A stretch of DNA of 64,000 nucleotides from CAWCKS01 sp963796195 (GTDB lineage Bacteria > Pseudomonadota > Alphaproteobacteria > Rhizobiales > Xanthobacteraceae), in the NCBI GenBank assembly GCA_963796195.1, contig CAWCKS010000001.1:248001-312000 (forward strand). The letters are read 5' to 3'. The notes under the pieces are model-generated. The model did no database searches, had not been told where the DNA came from, and saw only the letters and a list, made by a program, of their open reading frames with translations. This document shows positions 17,669 to 27,393 of this stretch, piece after piece; position 1 is the stretch's first letter, and the number at the start of each line of letters is the position of its first letter. A program made the translations under genes and the position numbers.

Positions 17669-18304
17669 TTGTTCGCCAACGGTGTGCGCATCGTGGCCGG
17701 TTGCGATGAAGCCGGTCGCGGTCCGCTCGCCGGGCCCGTGGTTGCGGCCGCGGTCATTCTCGATCCCAACAAGATTCCGCGTGGCATCGACGATTCCAAG
17801 CGGCTGACCGCGGAACAGCGCGAGCGGCTGTTCGAGAAGATTTGCGCCACCGCGTCGTTTGCGGTTGCTGTAGCGTCACCGGCGCGGATCGACCGCGACA
17901 ACATCCTGCGCGCATCGCTGTGGGCGCTGGCCCGCGCGGTCAAGGCGCTGCCGGTCAAGCCCGAGCACGTCTTTGTCGACGGCCGCGACCGCATCGCCGT
18001 CGACTGCAATTGCGAGGCCGTGATCGGCGGCGACGGCATCGTGCTGTCAGTCGCGGCTGCCTCGATCGTGGCGAAGGTGACGCGCGACCGGCTGATGGCC
18101 CGCCTTGCCTCGGAATGCCCGGGGTACGGCTTCGAAAGCCACATGGGCTACAGCGTGCCGCAGCATCTCGCTGCTCTGCGCGAGCTCGGCCCCACCGTCC
18201 ATCATCGCCGGTCATTCGCGCCGGTCGCGGCCCTGCTGCGGGGCGAGGAGATCGTCGAGCAGGAGGCGTTTGGCTTCATGGCCGACCAAGCTGTGGCAGG
18301 ATAG
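17669..18304 (+). CDS. rnhB: Ribonuclease HII (N-terminus uncertain)
   Basis: The core is complete: GCDEAGRGPLAGP contains the first two acidic active-site residues, VFVDGRDRIAVD the third, and SIVAKVTRDRLM is the conserved substrate-binding segment. RNase HII removes RNA from RNA/DNA hybrids, including misincorporated ribonucleotides. The only in-frame start codon is a TTG at 17669, yet the frame upstream to 17549 reads as a basic, Lys/Pro-rich tail (PPKPPSFRRERKLFANG) typical of this protein's N-terminal extension in relatives. An ATG at 17545 lies in another frame that merges with it if one indel is assumed. The real start is therefore probably upstream. Confidence 0.9.
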   Translation: MFANGVRIVAGCDEAGRGPLAGPVVAAAVILDPNKIPRGIDDSKRLTAEQRERLFEKICATASFAVAVASPARIDRDNILRASLWALARAVKALPVKPEHVFVDGRDRIAVDCNCEAVIGGDGIVLSVAAASIVAKVTRDRLMARLASECPGYGFESHMGYSVPQHLAALRELGPTVHHRRSFAPVAALLRGEEIVEQEAFGFMADQAVAG

Positions 18305-18401
18305 GGCGGGAATCGCTCTTCGCTCGGTTGCCTCTCCCCCGCGCGGCCACTATCAAAGGCCGATCAATTCAAACATCCGCCGCCGATCGCGTAGCCAGCT
18401 C

Positions 18402-19925
18402 ATGCGTTTCACGTCCCTGATCGTCGAACTCGTGCGTGCGCGGCCGAAGCTCGTGGCCTGGCTCGTGACCTTGATCGCAGCCGCGATCTGGCTGATCGTG
18501 CCGCTGATCCTCTATGCAAGCCCGCCGGGCAATGTCGCCGATGTGCTGGCGTTCGGCCGCGAATACGTGCTCGGCACCGATCTCGGTCCGCCGCTGGCGT
18601 TCTGGCTCGCCGACATCGCGTTCCGGGCTGCCGGCAACCACATGATCGGCATCTACCTGTTGTCGCAGCTGTGCTTCGTCATCGCGATCTGGACGCTGTT
18701 CCGCCTCGGCCAGCTGATCGTCGGGCCGCAGCAGTCGGCGCTCGCCGTGGTGCTGACGGCAACGGTCACCGCGTTCAGTTTTCCCAATGTCGAGTTCGGC
18801 CCGTACGTGCTGGCCGAACCGCTGTGGGCGCTGGTGCTGCTCAACGCCTGGCGCATCATTGGCCTTGGCAAACGCGACGCCTGGTTCGCGCTCTCGATGA
18901 ATGCCGGCCTGTTGCTGCTCACCACTCACGCCGGCATCCTGCTGCTCGGCCTCCTGATCGCGTTTGCGGTGGCGACGCCGCGCGGCCGCAGCGCGCTGAG
19001 CTCGTTCGATCCGGTGTTTGCGCTTGTCGTTGTTGCGGTGATGCTGGCGCCATACCTCGTCTTTCTCGCGCGTGCGAACCTGATCTCGCCGCCGCAGCTC
19101 GCGGGCCTGCACGACTGGCAGGCCATGCTGGCGCGCTGGCCGCACTTGTTGGGCGGGCTCGTCGTGGCGCTGCTCGGTGTTGTCCTGCTGTCGCTCGCCA
19201 ATTCTTCGCGCCTTACCAGCGATCCGGATCAGGCGCCCGTGATCTACCGGCCGCCGGTCGATCCTCTCGGCCGGCAATTCGTGCTCTACTTCACGCTCGC
19301 CCCGGCCATCGCCGCCACTCTGGTCTCCGCCATCTTCGGCCTCGATGATGTGTTCGGCGGCACCGGCACCGTGCTCCTGATGGCGGGGCTCGCCACCGTC
19401 GTTCTCGCCGGCGACCTGATCTATCTCAGGCGGCAACGCATGCTGCGGGTGGTCTGGACCTGGATCATCGCCGCGCCAGTGCTGTTTCTCTTTGGCCTGA
19501 CCTTCATCGAGCCATGGGTCGGCGGCGCCGAGGTCAAGACCATGATGCCGGCCTCCGAAATCGGCGCTTTCTTCGGCGACAGCTATTTTCGCCGCACCGG
19601 TCAGCAGTTGACGGCGGTCGCCGGAGATCCCGAGCTCGCAGCGCTGGTCAGCTACAGCGTGGGGCGCCGGCCGCATCTGTTGCTCGACGAGACGCCGGAA
19701 CGCACGCCCTGGCTGACGATCGCGCGGTTCAATGAAACCGGCGGCCTCGTGGTCTGGCGCGCCGCCGACACCGCCGGCACGCCGCCGGAGGCGATCGCGC
19801 GTCATTTCCCCGGTCTCGTGCCGGAAGTTCCGCGCTCGTTCGCGCGCTACCTCAACGGGCGCCAGCCGCTGCTCCGCGTCGGCTGGGGCATCATTCGACC
19901 GAAGACCACGGCATCGTCGCAGTAG
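18402..19925 (+). CDS. GT39-like membrane glycosyltransferase
   Basis: 507 residues from the ATG at 18402; the frame is open upstream inside rnhB but that part is not related. About ten hydrophobic segments are visible, starting LVAWLVTLIAAAIWLIVPLI. The first periplasmic loop has DLGPPLAFWLADIAFRAAG, resembling the acidic loop of PMT/ArnT-type (GT39) transferases that use lipid-linked sugars. A soluble C-terminal domain of about 120 residues follows (SEIGAFFGDSYFRRTGQQL). It probably transfers a sugar from a polyprenyl carrier to an envelope target. The acceptor is unknown. Confidence 0.75.
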   Translation: MRFTSLIVELVRARPKLVAWLVTLIAAAIWLIVPLILYASPPGNVADVLAFGREYVLGTDLGPPLAFWLADIAFRAAGNHMIGIYLLSQLCFVIAIWTLFRLGQLIVGPQQSALAVVLTATVTAFSFPNVEFGPYVLAEPLWALVLLNAWRIIGLGKRDAWFALSMNAGLLLLTTHAGILLLGLLIAFAVATPRGRSALSSFDPVFALVVVAVMLAPYLVFLARANLISPPQLAGLHDWQAMLARWPHLLGGLVVALLGVVLLSLANSSRLTSDPDQAPVIYRPPVDPLGRQFVLYFTLAPAIAATLVSAIFGLDDVFGGTGTVLLMAGLATVVLAGDLIYLRRQRMLRVVWTWIIAAPVLFLFGLTFIEPWVGGAEVKTMMPASEIGAFFGDSYFRRTGQQLTAVAGDPELAALVSYSVGRRPHLLLDETPERTPWLTIARFNETGGLVVWRAADTAGTPPEAIARHFPGLVPEVPRSFARYLNGRQPLLRVGWGIIRPKTTASSQ

Positions 19926-20012
19926 CACGCAAGCGCAGTGGAAAAGCGCCGGGCCCGCAACGCGCTGCTCACGATACGGTCTATGCTGCCCCGTCTTCAA
20001 GCGGAGGGGGCG

Positions 20013-21332
20013 ATGGCGGAGCAGGAGAAGACGTTTCTCGAGCGGCAGTTTGGCTTGATGGCATCAGGCACGTCCGTGCGCACCGAGTTCGTCGCAGGAC
20101 TTACGACATTCCTAACGATGGTCTACATCGTGTTTGTCAACCCGCTGATCCTTTCCAATGCGGGGATGGACAAGGGCGCGGTGTTCGTTGCGACCTGCCT
20201 TGCGGCCGCGGTGTCGACCCTCGTCATGGCGCTCTACGCCAACTATCCAATCGCGCTCGCGCCCGGCATGGGGTTGAACGCGTTCTTCGCCTTCACCGTG
20301 GTCATCGCCGACAAGTACACCTGGCAGCAGGCGCTCGCCGCGGTGTTCTGCTCGGGCGTGCTGTTCTTCCTGCTGTCGATCTTCCGCATCCGCGAATACA
20401 TCATCAACGCGATCCCGCGGAACCTGAAGTTTGCGATCTCCGCGGGCGTCGGCCTGTTTCTCGGCATCATCGCGCTGGAGCAGGCCAAGATCGTCGTTGC
20501 AAGTCCGGCGACCCTGGTGACGCTTGGGCCGCTGTCCGGGGCGGGGAGCCTCGCGCCGCTGTTGTGCCTGCTCGGCTTCGTGTTGATCGTCGCACTGAAT
20601 GCGCGAAAAATTATCGGCGGCACTTTGATCGGCATTCTCGTCATCGCATTGATCGGATTGCCGCTCGGGCTGACCAGCTTCGGCGGGATCGTCTCGCTGC
20701 CGCCCTCGCTTGCGCCGACCCTGTTCCAGCTCGATTTCTCGCGCGCGACCGAGCTGACCTTCATCGTCATCATCTTCAGCTTCCTGTTCATCGATGTGTT
20801 CGACAATGCCGGCACGTTGATCGGCGTCACCCATCGCGCCGGCCTGACCGACAAGGACGGCAACCTGCCGCGCATGAAGCAGGCGCTGATTTCCGACAGC
20901 TTCGCCGCCATGTTCGGCTCCCTGATCGGTACCTCGACGACGACGAGCTATATCGAAAGCGCTGCCGGCGTGTCGGCCGGCGGCCGTACCGGGCTGACCG
21001 CAGTGTTCGTTGCGATCTTCTTCCTCCTCGCACTGTTCTTCGCGCCGCTCGCCGGGATGATTCCGGCCTATGCGTCATCCGCGGCGCTGCTCTATGTCGC
21101 CTGTGTCATGGCGCGCGGGCTCGCCGAGGTCGACTGGAACGACGCCACAGAGTACGCGCCGGCGGTGGTCGCCGCGATCACCATGCCGCTCACCTACTCG
21201 ATCGCGACCGGGATCGGCCTCGGCTTCATCACCTATGCGGTTGCGAAGCTGGTCGCCGGCAAATTCGCGGACACGAAACCTGCGGTGATCGTACTGGCGG
21301 TGCTGTTCGCGGTGAAATTTGCGGTCGGGTAG
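20013..21332 (+). CDS. NCS2 family purine permease (AzgA/PbuG-like)
   Basis: 439 residues from the ATG at 20013, selected because GGAGGGGG lies just upstream; the frame opens 25 codons earlier without such a site. The start TFLERQFGLMASGTSVRTE and the motif NPLILSNAGMD belong to the adenine/guanine/hypoxanthine branch of NCS2 transporters. APGMGLNAFFAFTVV and GTSTTTSYIESAAGVSAGGR are the conserved substrate-binding segments. Twelve or more membrane helices are expected. It should take up purine bases by proton symport; which base cannot be told. Confidence 0.93.
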   Translation: MAEQEKTFLERQFGLMASGTSVRTEFVAGLTTFLTMVYIVFVNPLILSNAGMDKGAVFVATCLAAAVSTLVMALYANYPIALAPGMGLNAFFAFTVVIADKYTWQQALAAVFCSGVLFFLLSIFRIREYIINAIPRNLKFAISAGVGLFLGIIALEQAKIVVASPATLVTLGPLSGAGSLAPLLCLLGFVLIVALNARKIIGGTLIGILVIALIGLPLGLTSFGGIVSLPPSLAPTLFQLDFSRATELTFIVIIFSFLFIDVFDNAGTLIGVTHRAGLTDKDGNLPRMKQALISDSFAAMFGSLIGTSTTTSYIESAAGVSAGGRTGLTAVFVAIFFLLALFFAPLAGMIPAYASSAALLYVACVMARGLAEVDWNDATEYAPAVVAAITMPLTYSIATGIGLGFITYAVAKLVAGKFADTKPAVIVLAVLFAVKFAVG

Positions 21333-21352
21333 CGATAGCGTCGGAGGATGAC

Positions 21353-21757
21353 ATGGCTTTGAGCGGCAGCTGCCTGTGTGGCGCGGTGCGCTACGAGATC
21401 GACCAGCTCGACACGCCGATCGGTCATTGCCATTGCACCACCTGCCGCAAGGCGCATGCGGCAGCGTTTGCCTCGACCGCGCGGGTGATGCGCTCGCATT
21501 TTCGCTGGCGCGCCGGGCAGGAGGCGCTGGGCGCATTTGAATCGTCACCCGGCCGCTACCGGCGGTTCTGCTCGCGTTGCGGCAGCCACATCCTCGCCGA
21601 GCGGCTCGAAGACCCGCACATCGTGTTGCGCGTCGCAACGCTGGACGATGACCCCGGTGTACGGCCGGTCGTGCACATCTTCATTGCCGACGCCGCGCCC
21701 TGGCTCGACGAGGGCGATGACCTGCCGCGCTATCTGACATGGCCGCCCGGTCGCTAA
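21353..21757 (+). CDS. GFA/CENP-V domain protein
   Basis: 134 residues; GGAGGA precedes the ATG at 21353. The cysteine pattern is that of the GFA family: GSCLCGAVRYE, then GHCHCTTCRKAHAAAF, then RRFCSRCGSHI. These bind two zinc ions. The family includes the glutathione-dependent formaldehyde-activating protein, but most members are uncharacterised and this one is annotated only at family level. It lies 20 bases after the purine permease on the same strand. Confidence 0.9.
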   Translation: MALSGSCLCGAVRYEIDQLDTPIGHCHCTTCRKAHAAAFASTARVMRSHFRWRAGQEALGAFESSPGRYRRFCSRCGSHILAERLEDPHIVLRVATLDDDPGVRPVVHIFIADAAPWLDEGDDLPRYLTWPPGR

Positions 21758-21826
21758 CGGCACTGGTCGCGCCGCCGCAGTCGGGCGATAGTCTCTCCCA
21801 ACCAAAGCAAGAGTGGGAGGTCTCAA

Positions 21827-22715
21827 GTGAAGGTTGGCTTTATCGGCGTCGGCAGCATGGGCGGGCCGATGTCCCGCAATCTCGTCTCCAAATCGAACCA
21901 CGAGGTCACTGTCTTCGACCTCAATGCGAAGGCGATCGATGCCTGCATCGCCGCAGGCGCCAGGCGCGGCGCCAGCGTCGCCGACGTCGCGAAAAATTCA
22001 GAAGTCGTGATGCTGTCGTTGCCGACGCCGAAGCATGTCGAACAGGTCGTGCTGGGAGCCGATGGTGTCGGCGCGAATGCGAAGCCCGGCACGGTTCTGA
22101 TCGACTTCTCCACCAACTCGCCTTCGTTGATGAAGACGGTGGCGGGAAGGCTGGCCGAGAAGGGGATTGCGCTGGTCGAAGCGCCGGTCACCGGCGGCGT
22201 GATCAAGGCGACCGACGGCACGTTGACCATCATCTGCGGCGGCGATGAAGCGGTCGTCGAGCGGCAGCGCCCGCTGCTCGCGGCGATCGGCGCGCTCGTC
22301 ATCTACACCGGACCGCACGGCTCGGCCTCGGTCGCAAAGCTCGTCAACAACATGCTGGCGCTGTGCAACTCTGCGGTCGCCATCGAAGGCATGATGATTG
22401 CGAAGATGGCCGGCGTCGATCTCAGCCGGATCGTCGAGGTGATCACCAACGGCTCCGGCCTCAGCAATGCATTCCGCGGCGTCACCAGCCGCGCCATGAA
22501 GGGCAAGTTCGAGCCGAGCTTCGCACTTGATCTCGCCTACAAGGACATGTCGCTTGCGATCGATCTTGCCACCGAGCACGGCGTGCCAGGGATGGTCGCC
22601 CCGCAAGTGCTCAACCTGATGCGGATGGCGCGGGGTCTTGGCCTCGGGCAGGACGAACTCCAGCGCGGTGCTCAAGGTCTACGAGAAAATTCTCGGCAAA
22701 GAGGTAAGGCTTTAG
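21827..22715 (+). CDS. 3-hydroxyisobutyrate dehydrogenase-family oxidoreductase, one frameshift
   Basis: The start VGFIGVGSMGGPMSRNL is the NAD(P)-binding motif of beta-hydroxyacid dehydrogenases. EAPVTGGVIKATDGTLTI is the substrate-binding loop, and SVAKLVNNMLALCN contains the catalytic lysine. Near 22656 one A is inserted after GLGQD; removing it gives DSSAVLKVYEKILGKEVRL and a stop at 22715, about 295 residues, the family's size. The enzyme oxidises a beta-hydroxyacid to a semialdehyde with NAD(P). The exact substrate is unclear. Its 3' end overlaps the convergent uracil-DNA glycosylase gene by 4 bases. Confidence 0.88.
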
Positions 22716-23548
22716 CTCGCGGTTGCGGCCGCCAGCGCCTTCCTGATCGCACGAAAATCCTGCCAGGCCAGTCGTTTGTAGGCCGGTGAACGCAGGAGAT
22801 ATGCGGGATGGAACGTCGCCATTGCGCGGATCGTCCGCGTACCGGTATCATAATCCATCCAGCGTCCGCGCGTCCGCATGATGCCTTCCTTGGTGCCGAG
22901 GATGCCCTGGCTCGACGGATTGCCGAGGCAGACCAGCACGTCGGGATTTACCAGCTCGATCTGGCGGCGGATGAAGGGCAGGCAGATTTGCGTCTCCTGC
23001 GGCGTCGGGGTGCGGTTGCCCGGCGGCCGCCACGGGATGATGTTGGCGATGTAGACGCTCGAGTCGTCGAGGCCGATCGAGGCCAGCATCAGGTCGAGCA
23101 GCTTGCCCGACCGGCCGACGAAAGGTTCGCCGGCAAGGTCCTCGTCGCGCCCGGGCGCTTCGCCGACGAACATGATCTTCGCTTGCGGATTGCCCCGCGC
23201 GAACACGAGTTGCGTTGCGGTCGCCTTCAGGGCGCAGCCATCGAAATTGTTCAAGAGTTCGCGCAGTTCCTCGAGTGTGCGTGCCGAACTCGCGGCCTCG
23301 CGTGCCGCCATGGCGGCGACATCAGGTGCCGGCGGCACCAGTGGGGCTGCGGCCGGTGCTTGTGATGCCAGCGCCGGGCGCGCGGCCTCGACGAGCGGCA
23401 CCGCCGCTGCAGCGGGTGCGGCCGTCATGGGCGCGGGCTCGGCAATCGGCGCGAGGCGATCGATCGGCGTTTCCGACAGCACGGCGTCGACCCCCGCATC
23501 GATGTAGAAGCGGAGCAATTGTTCGGCGGTGGGTGACGGTTCGATCAT
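22712..23548 (-). CDS. Family 4-type uracil-DNA glycosylase
   Basis: 278 residues from the ATG at 23548 (MIEPSPTAEQLLRFYIDAG); the longer open frame has no other plausible start. The first 110 residues are an Ala/Pro-rich linker. The catalytic domain has GEAPGRDEDLAGEPFVGRSG (uracil pocket and catalytic acid), NIIPWRPPGNRTPTPQE, and HPAYLLRSPAYKR for minor-groove binding. Cysteines in FDGC, ETQICLPF and DVLVCLGN are candidate 4Fe-4S ligands; I cannot place a fourth with confidence. The enzyme excises uracil from DNA to start base-excision repair. Confidence 0.92.
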   Translation of the reverse strand: MIEPSPTAEQLLRFYIDAGVDAVLSETPIDRLAPIAEPAPMTAAPAAAAVPLVEAARPALASQAPAAAPLVPPAPDVAAMAAREAASSARTLEELRELLNNFDGCALKATATQLVFARGNPQAKIMFVGEAPGRDEDLAGEPFVGRSGKLLDLMLASIGLDDSSVYIANIIPWRPPGNRTPTPQETQICLPFIRRQIELVNPDVLVCLGNPSSQGILGTKEGIMRTRGRWMDYDTGTRTIRAMATFHPAYLLRSPAYKRLAWQDFRAIRKALAAATAS

Positions 23549-23690
23549 TTGCAGAATGAGGTTTTCGCCCACCAATCTAGTCAGTCGTCGCCCGCGACGG
23601 AATGGCCGCAAGTCATTTCCGTGGTTGTTCTCCTCGCAAAAATCGTAAAGAACAGACTTAAAGAACCTTGAGAAACGCCAGAGGAATCCC

Positions 23691-25352
23691 ATGAGCGACG
23701 ACGCACTGCCCCCCCGTGATTCCATGGAATTCGACGTGGTGATCGTCGGCGGTGGCCCGTCCGGCCTCGCCGCCGCGATCCGGCTGAAGCAGATCAATCC
23801 CGAGCTTTCGGTGGTATTGGTCGAGAAGGGTTCCGAGGTCGGCGCGCACATCCTCTCGGGCGCGGTGATCGATCCGGTCTCGCTCGACAAGCTTATTCCG
23901 GACTGGCGCGAGGACCCTGATTGTCCGCTGAAGACACAGGTCAAGGACGATCGCTTCTACTGGATGATGAAGGGCGGTTCGATCAGGCTGCCGAACTTCG
24001 TCATGCCACCATTGATGAACAATCATCACTGCTACATCGGCTCGCTCGGCATGGTGTGCCGCTGGCTCGCGACCAAGGCCGAGGCGCTGGGCGTCGAGAT
24101 CTATCCGGGCTTTGCCGCGACCGAAGTGGTTTACGGCGAGGGCGGTGAGGTGAAAGGCATCGCCACCGGCGACATGGGTATCGCCAAAGATGGCTCGCAC
24201 AAGGATTCCTACACGCGCGGCATGGAGCTGCTCGGCAAGTACACGCTATTCGCCGAAGGCGCGCGCGGCAGCCTGACCAAGCAGCTGATCGCGAAATTCG
24301 GCCTCGACAAGAACTCCGAGCCGCCGAAGTTCGGGATTGGGTTGAAGGAAGTCTGGGAGATCGATCCCGCCAAGCACAAGAAAGGTTTGATCCAGCATTC
24401 ATTCGGCTGGCCGCTTGATCTGTCGACCGGCGGCGGGTCGTTCCTCTATCACTACGACGACAATCTGGTTGCGGTCGGCTTCGTCATTCACCTCAATTAC
24501 GACAACCCGTACCTGTCGCCGTTCGAGGAGTTCCAGCGCTTCAAGACCCACCCGTCGATTGCGCCGCTGTTCGAGGGCGCAAAGCGCCTCGCTTACGGTG
24601 CGCGCGCTATCACCGAAGGCGGCTATCAGTCAGTGCCGCGGCTGACCTTCAAGGGCGGTGCGTTGATCGGCTGCGCCGGCGGCTTCGTCAACGTGCCGCG
24701 CATCAAGGGCGTCCACAACGCGATGGGGACGGGCATGCAGGGCGCCGAGGCGGTGGCAGCTGCGATCGCCGCCGGCCGTGCCAATGACGAACTCACCGAC
24801 TACGAAAACGGCTGGCGCGATTCAGCCGTCGGCAAGGACCTGTTCAAGGTCCGCAACGTCAAGCCGTTGTGGTCGAAGTTCGGCACCGTGCTCGGCGTCG
24901 GTCTCGGCGGCTTCGACATGTGGGTGAACACGCTGTTCGGCTTCTCGCTGTTCGGCACCATCGGCCACGGCAAACCGGATCGCGAGACACTTGGGCCGGC
25001 GAAGAACTACTCGCCAACTCCGGCGCTGAAGGCTGACGGCAAGCTGACCTTCGACAAGCTGTCGTCGGTGTTCCTGTCCAACACCAACCACGAGGAGGAC
25101 CAGCCGGTCCACCTCAGGGTCAAGGACATGGCGCTGCAGACCAGGTCGGAGCACGATATTTTTGCCGGTCCGTCGAACCGGTACTGCCCCGCCGGAGTCT
25201 ATGAATGGGTCGAGGAGGGCAGTGCGCCGAAGTTTGTGATCAACGCACAGAACTGCGTCCACTGCAAAACCTGCGACATCAAGGATCCGAACGGCAACAT
25301 CACCTGGGTTCCGCCGGAAGGTGGCGGCGGCCCGAATTATCAGGCGATGTAA
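23691..25352 (+). CDS. Electron transfer flavoprotein-ubiquinone oxidoreductase
   Basis: 553 residues, close to the family norm of about 550-560. AGAGGA precedes the ATG. FDVVIVGGGPSGLAAAIRLK is the FAD-binding loop. The C-terminus carries the 4Fe-4S domain with NRYCPAGVYEW and INAQNCVHCKTCDIKDPNGN. The protein takes electrons from reduced ETF, fed by acyl-CoA and other dehydrogenases, and passes them to ubiquinone at the membrane. The acyl-CoA dehydrogenase at 58-59 kb would be a typical upstream donor. It is intact. Confidence 0.97.
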   Translation: MSDDALPPRDSMEFDVVIVGGGPSGLAAAIRLKQINPELSVVLVEKGSEVGAHILSGAVIDPVSLDKLIPDWREDPDCPLKTQVKDDRFYWMMKGGSIRLPNFVMPPLMNNHHCYIGSLGMVCRWLATKAEALGVEIYPGFAATEVVYGEGGEVKGIATGDMGIAKDGSHKDSYTRGMELLGKYTLFAEGARGSLTKQLIAKFGLDKNSEPPKFGIGLKEVWEIDPAKHKKGLIQHSFGWPLDLSTGGGSFLYHYDDNLVAVGFVIHLNYDNPYLSPFEEFQRFKTHPSIAPLFEGAKRLAYGARAITEGGYQSVPRLTFKGGALIGCAGGFVNVPRIKGVHNAMGTGMQGAEAVAAAIAAGRANDELTDYENGWRDSAVGKDLFKVRNVKPLWSKFGTVLGVGLGGFDMWVNTLFGFSLFGTIGHGKPDRETLGPAKNYSPTPALKADGKLTFDKLSSVFLSNTNHEEDQPVHLRVKDMALQTRSEHDIFAGPSNRYCPAGVYEWVEEGSAPKFVINAQNCVHCKTCDIKDPNGNITWVPPEGGGGPNYQAM

Positions 25353-25561
25353 TCGTCCGAAACGCGGCGGTCTTGATCCGGCCATAGTTGCGCGCCCTGT
25401 ACTCAGGGGGACCGGGGCGTGATAGGGTCAATGTGATCGGTCGATCCTTGCGGGTTGTCGCCAAAAGGGCCATTGTCGCCGCGGAATCGTGAGCCGATGG
25501 CTGTGACCGCCTTTTCGGTGCGTGAGCCTCAAATCGAATTCTAAGACCAAGGCCAATCTCA

Positions 25562-27361
25562 ATGTCATCCCTGTTCAATCGCTGGGCAGCTTCTGCCTTG
25601 ACCGCGGCGAGCTTCATTGCGGTCGGCGCCCTGCCGGGTGAGGCCGTAGCGCAGCGGCTCGCCGAGACGACGCCGTCCGCTGAGAAAAGCATGTTTCCGA
25701 CGAGCCATGGGATCATGAAGCTGACTACGTCCGGCAGCTATCTTGCCGCGCGTCACGCCAGTGTTGAGCGCGACGCCGGAGCAGCGGCGGCATTTTATCT
25801 CGCGGCACTTCGCTCCGATCCGAAGAACAGCGAACTGCTCGACCGCGCCTTCATTTCGGCGGTCGCCGAGGGCGACATCGATGAGGCGGTCAAGCTCGCG
25901 GACCGGGTGATCGAGAGCGACAAGAGCAACCGCATCGCGCGTCTGGTGCTCGGCATTCGCGCTTTGAAGCAGAAGCAGTACGCAGTCGCGCAGAAAAACA
26001 TCAATCAATCCGTGCGCGGGCCGATTACCGACCTCGTTGCGACCCTGCTCTCGGGCTGGGCGGCATACGGTGCTGGCGACACCAAGACAGCAGTTGCCAG
26101 CATCGACAAGCTGGCGGGGCCGGAGTGGTATCCGATCTTCAAGGACCTGCACACCGGTATGATGCTCGAACTCGCAGGCAAGCAGAAGGAAGCGGGTGAG
26201 CGGCTGGAGCGCGCCTACAAGCTTGACGACGGCGCGTTGCGGCTCGCCGACGAGTACGCCCGCTGGACCTCGCGCAACAAGGACGCCGCGTCGGCAGAGG
26301 CGCTCTACAAGGCGTTCGACGCCAAGGTTCCGCGCAACCCGCTGGTGATGGAGGGCCTGCACGAGACCGGGGCCGGCAAGAAACTGCCGCCGCTCGTCAA
26401 CTCCGCCCAGGCCGGCGCCGCCGAAGCGCTCTACGGCATCGGTGCGTCGCTGGTCCGCCGCGGCGGCGAGGATCTTGCGCTGGTTTATCTGCAACTCGCC
26501 CTCTACCTCGAGCCGAACCATGCGCTGGCGCTGCTTTCGCTCGGCGATCTCTACAAGTCGGTCAAGAAGCCGGAGCTCGCGATCAAGGTCTACGAGCGCG
26601 TGCCGGCATCGTCACCGCTCAAACGCAACGCGCAGATCCAGCTCGCCAACAATCTCGACACGGTCGATCGCTCCGACGATGCGATCAAGATCCTGAAGCC
26701 GATGGTTGCGACCGAGCAGAAGGATATCGATGCGATCGAGGCACTCGGCAATATCGAGCGCGGCCGCAAGAAATTCGCCGATTGCGCGAACACCTATTCG
26801 CAGGGTATCGACGCGCTGCAGGGGGGCGATAAGAACAACTGGGTGTGGTACTATTTCCGCGGCATCTGCAACGAGCGTTCGAAGCAGTGGCCGAAGGCCG
26901 AGGCCGACCTGCAAAAGGCGCTCGAGCTGCAACCCGATCAACCGCACGTGCTGAACTATCTCGGCTACTCGTGGGTCGATCAGGGCACCAAGCTCGACCA
27001 GGGCATGAGCATGATCCGCCGCGCGGTCGACCAGCGGCCAGACGACGGCTACATCGTGGACTCGCTCGGCTGGGCCTACTATCGCATCGGCAACTACGAA
27101 GAGGCGGTCAAGAACCTCGAGCGCGCGATCGACCTGAAGCCGGAAGACCCGACCATCAACGATCACCTCGGCGACGCCTACTGGCGTATCGGCCGCAGGC
27201 TTGAGGCGCGCTTCCAGTGGTCGCACGCCCGCGACCTCAAGCCGGAGCCCGAGGACCTGCCGAAGATCGAGGCCAAGATCAAGGATGGCATGCCCGACGA
27301 CAAGCCGCCGGCCGCGGCGTCCGCCGACCAGGGCAGCAAGAAGGACGACAAGGGCGGCTGA
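25562..27361 (+). CDS. Periplasmic tetratricopeptide repeat protein
   Basis: 599 residues. A signal peptide is visible (LTAASFIAVGALPGEAVAQ, cleavage probably after AVAQ). The rest is helical TPR repeats, strongest at the C-terminus: VLNYLGYSWVDQGTKLDQG, VDSLGWAYYRIGNYEEAV and INDHLGDAYWRIGRRLEA. The tail is charged and Lys/Asp-rich. This architecture is conserved in rhizobiales and is often encoded, as here, just before ispE. TPR proteins act as scaffolds; no partner can be inferred. Whether it is soluble or lipid-anchored is unclear, since no lipobox Cys is present. Confidence 0.85.
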   Translation: MSSLFNRWAASALTAASFIAVGALPGEAVAQRLAETTPSAEKSMFPTSHGIMKLTTSGSYLAARHASVERDAGAAAAFYLAALRSDPKNSELLDRAFISAVAEGDIDEAVKLADRVIESDKSNRIARLVLGIRALKQKQYAVAQKNINQSVRGPITDLVATLLSGWAAYGAGDTKTAVASIDKLAGPEWYPIFKDLHTGMMLELAGKQKEAGERLERAYKLDDGALRLADEYARWTSRNKDAASAEALYKAFDAKVPRNPLVMEGLHETGAGKKLPPLVNSAQAGAAEALYGIGASLVRRGGEDLALVYLQLALYLEPNHALALLSLGDLYKSVKKPELAIKVYERVPASSPLKRNAQIQLANNLDTVDRSDDAIKILKPMVATEQKDIDAIEALGNIERGRKKFADCANTYSQGIDALQGGDKNNWVWYYFRGICNERSKQWPKAEADLQKALELQPDQPHVLNYLGYSWVDQGTKLDQGMSMIRRAVDQRPDDGYIVDSLGWAYYRIGNYEEAVKNLERAIDLKPEDPTINDHLGDAYWRIGRRLEARFQWSHARDLKPEPEDLPKIEAKIKDGMPDDKPPAAASADQGSKKDDKGG

Positions 27362-27393
27362 CGCGTATCGTGTGCGGGGGCGGTGAAGACGTG

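Noticed and set aside
18105..18401. N-terminal extension of the membrane glycosyltransferase inside rnhB
   Set aside because: It overlaps a confidently identified gene in another frame; the ATG at 18402 gives a normal hydrophobic start.
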